Source of the DNA: DATAPE01 sp034667545
Lineage (GTDB): Bacteria > Actinomycetota > CADDZG01 > WHSQ01
Direction: 5' to 3'
Assembly (NCBI GenBank): GCA_034667545.1
Contig: JAXDJR010000058.1
Coordinates: 1-15,919 of the forward strand
DNA: 15,919 nt
Shown: positions 6,856-13,594 of the stretch, piece after piece
Layout of the letters: every line of letters begins with the position of its first letter
Numbering within the stretch: position 1 is the first letter of the stretch
Position numbers and translations under genes: made by a program
The notes under the pieces: generated by a model
Told to the model about the DNA's origin: nothing
Databases searched by the model: none
Seen by the model: only the letters and a program-made list of their open reading frames with translations

Positions 6856-7014
6856 CTAGCGGGCGACGCGTTGTTGCTGGGTGCGTCTCCCCGGAGTTTC
6901 ATCCGACTCCAGTAAGCGCGACATCTCCGCGTACTTGAAGAAGTTTCGGCCTTTGGACAAGACCAAGGCACCCACCAGAACGCCGACCATCATTACGATG
7001 AGCAGAAAGGCCAT
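6856..7014 (-). CDS. 52-aa single-helix membrane microprotein
   Basis: A short open frame that translates to 52 residues beginning MAFLLIVMMVGVLVGALVL, a strongly hydrophobic helix (about 2-19). A basic and aromatic stretch KGRNFFKYAE (21-30) and a charged C-terminus ending in QQQRVAR follow. AGGAG stands 8 nt before the ATG. The composition (pure hydrophobic helix, positive cytosolic flank, clean polar tail) and the ribosome site argue for a real gene. Positive-inside reasoning places the N-terminus outside and the tail in the cytosol. I recognise no family. It lies between the PAP2 gene and the 154-aa membrane gene, all on the same strand, so it may be a small subunit or regulator of a neighbouring membrane protein (inference only). 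Confidence 0.72.
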   Translation of the reverse strand: MAFLLIVMMVGVLVGALVLSKGRNFFKYAEMSRLLESDETPGRRTQQQRVAR

Positions 7015-7257
7015 GGCCTCGACTCCTAGTCCGCCTGCTGCACGCCCAACTTAGAGATGGCACACCCGTCAATCGGTGCGGAAGGGTGGCGCCCAGTCCG
7101 CATCCGAGGCCCGCTACCCCTAGATGGCTGACTACTCAACCAGACAGCAACCATACGCTTTTCGTACCGCTCATGCACTACCGAATTTCGTTCACGGCAG
7201 TGATCGACGCAATGATGTTGGACGACTACACAGCGTTGCTGCTTGCTTCGGTGGACG

Positions 7258-7944
7258 TCACGGTGCATTACTGCGATCGCGCAACAGGAACGGGAACAAC
7301 GCGTGCAGGATGATGATCCAGAAGCTGCCCAGGACGATTCCACCGGCCACGTCTGTCAGCCAATGAGCGCCGAGGTAGATGCGCGAAGTCCCGATCAACA
7401 GAACTAGAGAGCCGGCCCCGAGCAGTGGCCATAGCCGGGGCCACGTTGGATGCGTCCTCATCAACAGCAATGCGATCAATCCGTAGACGACCAGAGACTG
7501 TGTTGTATGCCCTGACGGGAAAGATCCGGGCGGGTACCGGCCGATCATGTAATGGACGGGGGGACGGTGTCGGCCCACCACACCTTTGACTAGATCCTGC
7601 AAGAGGATGTCGGTGACGAGAGCAAGCGCGAGGACAGCTGGTGGCTTCCAATCGCGCTCTCGGAAGACGAAGTATGTGATGGAGACCAAGACGAGAGGTA
7701 CAAGGAACGAAGTGCTCCCAATCTCAGAGAGGAACCGCATGATGTCGGTCAGGGCCCCCGTACGGTGGGCGACAGCAAACCTCTCGGTGGGACGGTCGAG
7801 CCCGGTGAGGGGGCCGTGGGAGACAACCTGTTGGATGAGTACCCCCATCACGGACACGCAGACCGCGAGGAAGCCCACGAGACGCCTCAGTGAAGTGCGA
7901 ACCGGCGTCTCGGTTGAAAGCTGAGAGGTCGCTCTAGTGGGCAA
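7258..7944 (-). CDS. PAP2-family membrane phosphatase
   Basis: A 228-aa integral membrane phosphatase with all three PAP2 signatures: K120xxxxxxR127P, PSGH at 143-146, and SR187-188 followed five residues later by His194. Hydrophobic segments lie at about 22-42, 78-94, 101-118, 148-162, 172-186 and 198-220, with the active site predicted on the outer face. Such enzymes dephosphorylate lipid phosphates such as undecaprenyl pyrophosphate, phosphatidic acid or phosphatidylglycerophosphate; the sequence does not decide which. The start taken is TTG at 7944, with GGAG four bases upstream; both lie inside the last codons of asd (11 bp overlap), suggesting coupled translation. Later GTG or ATG codons exist (near residues 23-33) but would cut the first helix. 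Confidence 0.88.
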   Translation of the reverse strand: MPTRATSQLSTETPVRTSLRRLVGFLAVCVSVMGVLIQQVVSHGPLTGLDRPTERFAVAHRTGALTDIMRFLSEIGSTSFLVPLVLVSITYFVFRERDWKPPAVLALALVTDILLQDLVKGVVGRHRPPVHYMIGRYPPGSFPSGHTTQSLVVYGLIALLLMRTHPTWPRLWPLLGAGSLVLLIGTSRIYLGAHWLTDVAGGIVLGSFWIIILHALFPFLLRDRSNAP

Positions 7945-8962
7945 GCAACTCCGCTATCTGGACGGTGTTTAGCGCGGCACCTTTGCGAAGGTTATCCGCC
8001 ACGCAGAACATCTCGAGAGCGCGCGGGTCGAACTGATCTTGACGGACCCTGCCGACATAGCAGGGATCCCGGCCCGCAGCCTCCAGGGGAGTTGGGAAGC
8101 GAAGGTGCTCGGGATCGTCGGCTACTTCGATGCCCGGCGTCGCGCCCAAGACCGCTCGCGCTTCTTCTGGAGTGATGACTCCTTCGAATTCCGCGTGCAC
8201 CGCAACCCCATGCCCGATGACCACAGGTACACGCACGCATGTGGCGGTGACGTGAAGTTGTTCGAGGCCCAGGATCTTGGTTGTCTCATAGCGAAGCTTC
8301 AGCTCTTCCGAGGTGTATCCGTCATCCATGAAAGAACCGCACTGAGGCACCACGTTCAGCGCGACAGGATGAGAAAAGGTCTCCCCTGCGTTCAATAAGT
8401 TGCGTCCGAGTCCCTCGCCGAACTCCTCCGGTTCCTTGACGACCCGTTCGAGCTGATCTCGCAGCTCCTCAACGCCAGCCCTCCCGGCCCCCGACACGGC
8501 CTGATACGAGGCAAGGATCAGACGCTTGAGTCCTGCCCGTAGGTGCAGCGCGTTCACGGCGACGATCATGGCCAGGGTCGTACAATTGGGGCTTGCCACG
8601 ATTCCTTTAGGCGTCCGCTCGAGCGCTTGTGCGTTGACTTCGGGGACCACGAGTGGGACGTCTGGGTCCATCCGGAAGGCAGCCGAATTGTCTACGACAA
8701 TGGCTCCGGCAGCGGCCGCGACGGGCGCCCACTCGCGAGCCAATTCATCCGGTACATCGAACAGAGCTACGTCGGCACCCTCGAACGCGTCTCTCTCGAG
8801 TGCAACCACCTCGAGCTGCCGTCCGTCGAAACCCAGTTGACGTCCAACGGAACGGGGCGAAGCAACAGGGAGCAATTCGTCCAGAGGGAAGCGCCTGTTC
8901 TCGAGGATCTGCATGATCACTGAGCCGACAGCTCCAGTAGCGCCGACGACCACTACCTTCAT
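7934..8962 (-). CDS. asd: Aspartate-semialdehyde dehydrogenase
   Basis: A 342-aa enzyme that reduces aspartyl phosphate with NADPH to aspartate semialdehyde, the branch point to lysine/diaminopimelate, threonine and methionine. The nucleotide-binding GATGAVG is at residues 7-13, VVDNSAAFRMD at 89-99, the catalytic Cys127 in SPNCTT, and Arg244 and His251 in RVPVVIGHG. The length is typical. The ATG overlaps the lysC stop as ATGA, so the two are co-translated, and together they encode steps 1 and 2 of the aspartate pathway. The downstream PAP2 gene begins inside its stop region. Confidence 0.97.
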   Translation of the reverse strand: MKVVVVGATGAVGSVIMQILENRRFPLDELLPVASPRSVGRQLGFDGRQLEVVALERDAFEGADVALFDVPDELAREWAPVAAAAGAIVVDNSAAFRMDPDVPLVVPEVNAQALERTPKGIVASPNCTTLAMIVAVNALHLRAGLKRLILASYQAVSGAGRAGVEELRDQLERVVKEPEEFGEGLGRNLLNAGETFSHPVALNVVPQCGSFMDDGYTSEELKLRYETTKILGLEQLHVTATCVRVPVVIGHGVAVHAEFEGVITPEEARAVLGATPGIEVADDPEHLRFPTPLEAAGRDPCYVGRVRQDQFDPRALEMFCVADNLRKGAALNTVQIAELLAH

Positions 8963-9528
8963 TGATGGACATCCTGAGCGGCTGAAGCTGGGCCGCGTAT
9001 GGCTCGTATCTGATCGGTCGCGGTCGCCGGATGGATCTCGCGTCGCACCGCCTCATCGGCCATCTCGAATCGGGAGTGGATCGCCTTTACGGCTCGCTCC
9101 ACCTCCGCCGCTCGGATGATGCAGGAGACGCGGATCGAAGATGTAGAGATGATCTCGATATTGATATTCTCCTCTGCGAGCGCTTCGAACATGGTCACGG
9201 CGACACCAGGGTGCGACTTCATCCCCGCGCCGATCAACGAGACCTTCGCGATATCCACATCGGTTTGATAGCCCGCCGCATGAACCTGCTCCGTGACCAC
9301 TTCGAGAAGAGGCTGGGCGCGTGCGAGATCCTCTTTGGGCAGGGTGAAGAAGATGTCTGTCCGGCCGTCAGCAGACGCGTTCTGCACGATCATGTCGATA
9401 TTGATGCCTTCGTTGGCGAGAGGGCGGAGCACATGGGCAGCTATGCCAGGACGGTCGGGAACTCCGAGGACGCTTACCTTCGCCTCGGAAGCGTCGTGTG
9501 CGATCCCGGAGATGATCGCTTGTTCCAT
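8959..9528 (-). CDS. lysC: Aspartate kinase beta (regulatory) subunit from internal start
   Basis: An in-frame ATG at codon 246 of lysC begins MEQAIISGIAHD and is preceded by AGGAGG at 8 nt, the strongest ribosome site of the window. It would give a 189-aa protein of the two ACT domains only. Corynebacterium and Bacillus lysC genes are known to make such a beta subunit from an equivalent site, forming an alpha2beta2 enzyme; the Corynebacterium beta subunit begins at the same place in the alignment as I recall it. Production here is inferred from the ribosome site and homology. Confidence 0.7.
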   Translation of the reverse strand: MEQAIISGIAHDASEAKVSVLGVPDRPGIAAHVLRPLANEGINIDMIVQNASADGRTDIFFTLPKEDLARAQPLLEVVTEQVHAAGYQTDVDIAKVSLIGAGMKSHPGVAVTMFEALAEENINIEIISTSSIRVSCIIRAAEVERAVKAIHSRFEMADEAVRREIHPATATDQIRAIRGPASAAQDVHQ

Positions 9529-10263
9529 CCGCTCGTCCTCCTCTCTGATCCACGTCCCTTCGTTCTCGGAAAACGAGGAGCGGACGTGGATCAGAACCCC
9601 GTGATTCCGAGCGTATTCAACGGCCCGCAGCATGAGCACTTTGGTTCCTGCGGCAGACATCTCCAACATCTCTTCGTACGAAACCATATGCAGCTTGCGC
9701 GCCTCGGGCACGATCCGAGGGTCCGCAGTGAAAACCCCCTCGACATCGGTGTAGATCTCGCATGCGTCAGCGTGAAGAGCCGCCGCGAGAGCAACCGCGC
9801 TCGTATCGGAACCTCCTCTCCCGAGGGTCGTCACATCTAAGTCCGTCGAGACGCCCTGGAATCCCGCGACGATTGCGACCTTGCCCTGATCGAGGGCTTC
9901 AAGGACACGGCGCGCCCGCACGTCAACGATCCTCGCTTTGCCATGGCTCGTATCGGTGACGATCCCTGCCTGAGAGCCGGTGAAGGAGATTGAGTCGCGC
10001 CCCAGGTCCAAGATCGCCATGGACAGCAGTGCCATCGAGATGCGCTCACCTGCAGACAACAGCATGTCGAGCTCTCGAGCTTGTGGGATCGGGGATATCT
10101 GAGCCGCCAGATCCAGAAGACCGTCAGTGGAGTCCCCCATCGCGGACACGACCACGCAAACTTGGCCTAGAGCAGCGGCTCGGACGACTCGCTCTGCCAC
10201 TCGCTTGATGCGGGCGGCGTCGGCGACCGATGAACCTCCGAACTTCTGAACGATCACGGGCAT
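8959..10263 (-). CDS. lysC: Aspartate kinase, alpha subunit (full length)
   Basis: A 434-aa aspartokinase phosphorylating aspartate with ATP, the first step of the lysine/threonine/methionine pathway. The kinase domain carries KFGGSS (7-12), FTGSQAG (94-100), the catalytic loop TTLGRGGSDTSA (145-156) and YTDVEG. Two ACT domains follow (about 263-340 and 341-410), with VQNASADGRTDI and STSSIRVSC as expected for lysine/threonine feedback sites. The C-terminal tail of roughly 25 residues is extra and polar. The ATG at 10263 gives the canonical MPVIVQKFGG N-terminus. A GAGGGG lies 12 nt upstream, rather distant, so the start may be weakly translated or leaderless. The 82 nt before it show no lysine riboswitch. 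Confidence 0.97.
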   Translation of the reverse strand: MPVIVQKFGGSSVADAARIKRVAERVVRAAALGQVCVVVSAMGDSTDGLLDLAAQISPIPQARELDMLLSAGERISMALLSMAILDLGRDSISFTGSQAGIVTDTSHGKARIVDVRARRVLEALDQGKVAIVAGFQGVSTDLDVTTLGRGGSDTSAVALAAALHADACEIYTDVEGVFTADPRIVPEARKLHMVSYEEMLEMSAAGTKVLMLRAVEYARNHGVLIHVRSSFSENEGTWIREEDERMEQAIISGIAHDASEAKVSVLGVPDRPGIAAHVLRPLANEGINIDMIVQNASADGRTDIFFTLPKEDLARAQPLLEVVTEQVHAAGYQTDVDIAKVSLIGAGMKSHPGVAVTMFEALAEENINIEIISTSSIRVSCIIRAAEVERAVKAIHSRFEMADEAVRREIHPATATDQIRAIRGPASAAQDVHQ

Positions 10264-10345
10264 GAACTAAGTAAACCCCTCGATGGTGTCCTTGTATCGA
10301 ACCTGATACCGGGCCGTTGCTTTCCCCGTCTGCCTCGAGTGAAGA

Positions 10346-12442
10346 TCAGCTGCCGGTGGCGGAGACGGTTGAGGTAACAGAAGGTGCCGGAACTTCCGAT
10401 GACATCGTCTCCCAGTGCTTGCGGATCCTTATGTCGCCGGATTGCAACACTCCAGAAGCAGAGTACCCACTTGAAGTTGCGATCTGGAACGTGTCGTGAC
10501 CTTGTCCGGGATTCGCAGCATCTACAGCGTCGATCTGAAAAGTCGTCGCCACCCCGCCGATCGTTGCATCCCCAGAGACGGTGACGTGGTCCCCGTCTTG
10601 CTCGAAGCTCGTGACGTCCAGACACTTGATGTGCACCTTCACTGCGGGAGTTGCATCCACCACGCGGCAGCCTCCGGTCAGATGCTTACCGACACTCCTC
10701 GCATGGAAACGGAAGTGGATGTGGGCAAGCCCTTCAACGTTCGCGATCACACCCTTGCCGAAGGCATCGACGACCAGTACTGGGCGGATCCAGGTTACCG
10801 ATGCGGTCCCGCACGGCTCGCCAGTATCAGCGGTCGCGTTGTCGTTCGCATCCGCGCAAGCTGTGACGGTGTCGGCTCCCGGAAGGCCGGGACCGGTGTA
10901 CGTGAAAGAGCAGGCTCCCGATGGATCGGTAGCGCATGAACCCGATGCACTAACAGAGCCTGCAACAGAGAAGATCACGTTCACACCTTCGACCGGTTGC
11001 CCCGCAGAAGTTGCCGTCGCGGTCAAGGTGTGATCCCTGCCCACCTTCACCACTGCGGACACCGGCGATAGAGCAACGCTATCCACGGCGATGGCGATAT
11101 CGGTTGAAGTCGATCCAGGAGTTGGAGTGACAGACGGACCGGGCGAGGCGGCCGCGCTCGGCAGTGGCGAAGAGGTCGGAAGACCTGCGCTCGGCGTCGA
11201 GCCGAGCCGCTGGCCCGTGCCGGATGCCTTTTGACCCGATGGCGTCCGGCTTGAGGTCTGACGACCGGAATGCTTACCCGCTGCCGATGGTGATGCGCCG
11301 GGACCTTGCTGAGAAGCCTGAACCTGCCCCCCAGGTCTTGATGCCACTCGGAACGGAGCCCCGTGCTGAACCGGAGGAGCCAGGGTGGAGACACCGGCAA
11401 GGATCACTGCCCCCGTGGCGCCGGCCGCCGGAGCAAGAGCGCCAGCACCGGCGCGCTTCAGCATGACTGCCATGCGGGAAGCCAGTCCTCGGGGGCCTGC
11501 CAACAGCGCGAGGATGCCGGCCGCAGCCGGGGCCGGCGAGGACAGGGTGCTTATGAACGCCTCCACGGCCGCGGGATCGAACTGTCTTCCCGCTTCCGCC
11601 CGGAGCACCTCCACCGCGCGTTCACGACCAGCCGCGGCGCGGTAGGGCCGGGTAGAGGTGATCGCGTCGAAAGTGTCGGCCACGGCGATGATCCGCGCGA
11701 ACAGGGGAATCTGAGTCGCCGAGAGCCCATCGGGATAGCCAGACCCATCCCATTTCTCGTGGTGATGCCGCACCGCAGAAACAACATCGGCGTTGCCGGC
11801 ACTGGACACCATCCAGGCCCCCACAACTACGTGATCTTCCAGCACGGCCTTTTCCTCATCCGTGAGGGCTTCTGGTTTGCGCAGGATCCGGTCTGGAACC
11901 CTGATCTTGCCCACATCGTGCAGCGCGGCGGCCTTGCGGAGGTCTTCGATATCGGTCGATGAGAGGCCGATCGCCACCGCCATCCGATAGACGTGGCGCT
12001 CCACGCGACGCGAGTGTCCGTGCGTATAGGGATCCTTGGACTCAAGGGCGCCGGTGAGTTCCTGCAAGATGCGCAGTTGTTCTTCACGAGAGATCGTCTG
12101 TTGCATCCTGGGATGTCCAGAACGATCCAGCCCCAGCAGCCGGGTGCCTTTGGCGAGCCGATCTTCAGCTCGCTTGCGACGCCACCATCCCCAGATCATC
12201 AGGTCGCCAAAGGAGATCTCCGAGGACTCGGGTTTCCGCAGCCACCATGCCGAGCCGGCGGCAACCGTGACCATGCCGAAGACGACTGCGATCGCGGTGG
12301 TGACGAACAGTGGGGGGTTGGGGTCTGCAACGAGCACCAAGCCGATAACCATCACGACCGGCACCAGGATCACAGCGAGCGTTGTCATGATCGAGTACGG
12401 CAGGTACCTCTTTAAGTCGAGGTGTCCGTTCTGGTCTGCCAT
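10346..12442 (-). CDS. Transmembrane HD-GYP protein with C-terminal Ig-like and post-COAP-1-like domains
   Basis: A 698-aa protein. Two N-terminal helices (about 18-38 and 46-67) lead to a cytosolic HD-GYP domain (about 118-300) with THGHSRRV, His175-Asp176 in ALHDVGK, and HHEKWDGSGYP (227-237), all as in active c-di-GMP phosphodiesterases. A Gly/Ala-rich hydrophobic segment (about 330-355) follows, then a Ser/Pro/Thr/Gly-rich linker (about 360-448). An Ig-like region of Big type spans about 450-552 with Cys503, Cys511, Cys529 and Cys544. A beta-rich region at about 556-674 resembles post-COAP-1 domains (HIHFRFHAR, TVSGDATIGG, SGYSASGVLQSGDIRI). The topology implies that the C-terminal 340 residues are outside the cell. 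GGAGGG six bases before the ATG supports the start. It lies between recR and lysC. An alternative reading, with a cytosolic C-terminus, seems unlikely given the linker. Confidence 0.88.
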   Translation of the reverse strand: MADQNGHLDLKRYLPYSIMTTLAVILVPVVMVIGLVLVADPNPPLFVTTAIAVVFGMVTVAAGSAWWLRKPESSEISFGDLMIWGWWRRKRAEDRLAKGTRLLGLDRSGHPRMQQTISREEQLRILQELTGALESKDPYTHGHSRRVERHVYRMAVAIGLSSTDIEDLRKAAALHDVGKIRVPDRILRKPEALTDEEKAVLEDHVVVGAWMVSSAGNADVVSAVRHHHEKWDGSGYPDGLSATQIPLFARIIAVADTFDAITSTRPYRAAAGRERAVEVLRAEAGRQFDPAAVEAFISTLSSPAPAAAGILALLAGPRGLASRMAVMLKRAGAGALAPAAGATGAVILAGVSTLAPPVQHGAPFRVASRPGGQVQASQQGPGASPSAAGKHSGRQTSSRTPSGQKASGTGQRLGSTPSAGLPTSSPLPSAAASPGPSVTPTPGSTSTDIAIAVDSVALSPVSAVVKVGRDHTLTATATSAGQPVEGVNVIFSVAGSVSASGSCATDPSGACSFTYTGPGLPGADTVTACADANDNATADTGEPCGTASVTWIRPVLVVDAFGKGVIANVEGLAHIHFRFHARSVGKHLTGGCRVVDATPAVKVHIKCLDVTSFEQDGDHVTVSGDATIGGVATTFQIDAVDAANPGQGHDTFQIATSSGYSASGVLQSGDIRIRKHWETMSSEVPAPSVTSTVSATGS

Positions 12443-12498
12443 AGATATCCCTCCAGCGGAGTCGTGAGGCGGAAGACCCCGATCTGACCGGACCTAGC

Positions 12499-12516
12499 AG
12501 TGTAGGCCGTCCCTAC
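12499..12516 (-). promoter_or_regulatory. Inverted repeat overlapping a -10-like hexamer before the HD-GYP gene
   Basis: GTAGG (12502-12506) and CCTAC (12512-12516) form a 5-bp inverted repeat with a 5-nt centre. On the minus strand its distal arm overlaps TACACT (12504-12499), a TANNNT -10 candidate that would start a leader of about 50 nt for the HD-GYP gene. It could be an operator or a weak recR terminator without U tract; no good -35 is visible. Confidence 0.25.
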
Positions 12517-12562
12517 GCCCGAACAGCCCACATCTTGCCCAGGTCGATGAGTGAAGGGGTGT

Positions 12563-13183
12563 TCAGCCGGAGATCTGGCGTCGCCCTTCCAGAGCCCTGC
12601 CTAGGGTGACTTCATCGGCGTATTCGAGGTCCCCCCCAACCGGGAGCCCGCTCGCCAATCTCGTCACCTTTACCCCAAGGGGTCCGATGAGCCGGGCTAA
12701 GTACATCGCGGTGGCTTCGCCCTCTATATTGGGATTTGTCGCCACTATCACTTCCTGAACCGGTTCCGTGTCTGTGTCAGAGTCGGGCCGCTTGAGGCGG
12801 TCGAGCAGCTCTCCCACCCGCAGATCCTCGGGTCCGATCCCCTCGATCGGCGAGATAGCCCCTTGCAGCACGTGGTACCGACCCCGGTACTCCCGGGTAC
12901 GTTCGATCGCAACGATGTCGGGGGGCTCTTGCACGACGCACACGATGGTGGCATCTCGCCGGGTGTCGCGACAGTAATCACAGAGCTCTGAATCCGAAAC
13001 GTTGAAGCAAACGGCGCACAAGCGGACTTTGTCGCGCGCTTCCACGATGGCCTCCGCCAGCCGCTTGGCATCCGCCCCCGGGATCTTCAGCAGATGAAAG
13101 GCTACGCGCTGCGCACTCTTAGGACCTATGCCCGGCAGCCTCGAGAGCTCATCTATCAATGACTGGATCGGTCCTGCGTACAA
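12563..13183 (-). CDS. recR: Recombination mediator protein RecR
   Basis: A 206-aa protein, full length for RecR, which with RecO and RecF loads RecA on gapped DNA. Helix-hairpin-helix LPGIGPKSAQRVAFHLL (16-32), four-cysteine zinc motif (Cys56, Cys59, Cys68, Cys71), Toprim strand VVQEPPDIVAIE (83-94) and ATNPNIEGEATA (148-159), and Walker-like RLASGLPVGGDLEYAD near the end. The start is TTG, because the frame closes upstream at a TAG five codons earlier, and AGGGGGA lies 7 nt upstream. The MYAGPIQSLIDEL N-terminus is canonical. It follows ybaB by 81 nt in the dnaX-ybaB-recR cluster. Confidence 0.97.
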   Translation of the reverse strand: MYAGPIQSLIDELSRLPGIGPKSAQRVAFHLLKIPGADAKRLAEAIVEARDKVRLCAVCFNVSDSELCDYCRDTRRDATIVCVVQEPPDIVAIERTREYRGRYHVLQGAISPIEGIGPEDLRVGELLDRLKRPDSDTDTEPVQEVIVATNPNIEGEATAMYLARLIGPLGVKVTRLASGLPVGGDLEYADEVTLGRALEGRRQISG

Positions 13184-13264
13184 ATCAAAGTCCCCCTAGA
13201 CACGGGGATTGCAACGTGGCGCTTGCCCTTGAGGCAACACGGTCTTCTCGAGAGCGCGGGCTCG

Positions 13265-13594
13265 TCACATGCCGGGGAGGCCGAGACCACCCATGCCCCC
13301 CGCGATCGGTCCGAGGGCCTCCTCCTGTGCCTCTCGAGCCTTGTTCAAGGCCTCGTTCACCGCGGCCGTCACGGTGTCTCCGAGCATCTCGAGGTCGTCG
13401 GAGTCGGGAGCTCCGTCGAAGGTTTTTGGATCGATGGCGACACTGAGTACGTGCAGGTCGCCGGACACGACCACCTTCACTGCACCGCCCCCCGCCGAAC
13501 CTTCGATCTCGACCTCGGCGAGCTCTTCTTGCTTCTTCTGCATCTCGGCGGCCATCTGTTGCGCCTGCTTCATCATCTTTTGCATATCTTTCAA
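13265..13594 (-). CDS. ybaB: YbaB/EbfC family nucleoid-associated protein
   Basis: A 109-aa small DNA-binding protein of the YbaB/EbfC family, usually a dimer that binds DNA and is encoded between dnaX and recR in most bacteria. The N-terminal amphipathic helix rich in Met, Gln and Lys (about 1-28) precedes the beta core VEIEGSAGGGAVKVVVSGDLHVLSV (near 28-52) and the second helix (about 65-92), with a Gly/Met-rich tail. The TTG start overlaps the dnaX stop as TTGA, and GAGGAG lies about 9 nt upstream. An ATG three codons later is possible, but its ribosome site would be too far away. Confidence 0.95.
   Translation of the reverse strand: MKDMQKMMKQAQQMAAEMQKKQEELAEVEIEGSAGGGAVKVVVSGDLHVLSVAIDPKTFDGAPDSDDLEMLGDTVTAAVNEALNKAREAQEEALGPIAGGMGGLGLPGM

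Noticed and set aside
7015..7257. Small plus-strand frames in the gap between the microprotein and PAP2 genes
   Set aside because: They run into the PAP2 3' end antisense, lack ribosome sites and give compositionally random peptides.
10264..10345. Lysine riboswitch before lysC
   Set aside because: The gap is 82 nt, far shorter than the element, and contains only a small GTATC/GATAC hairpin.
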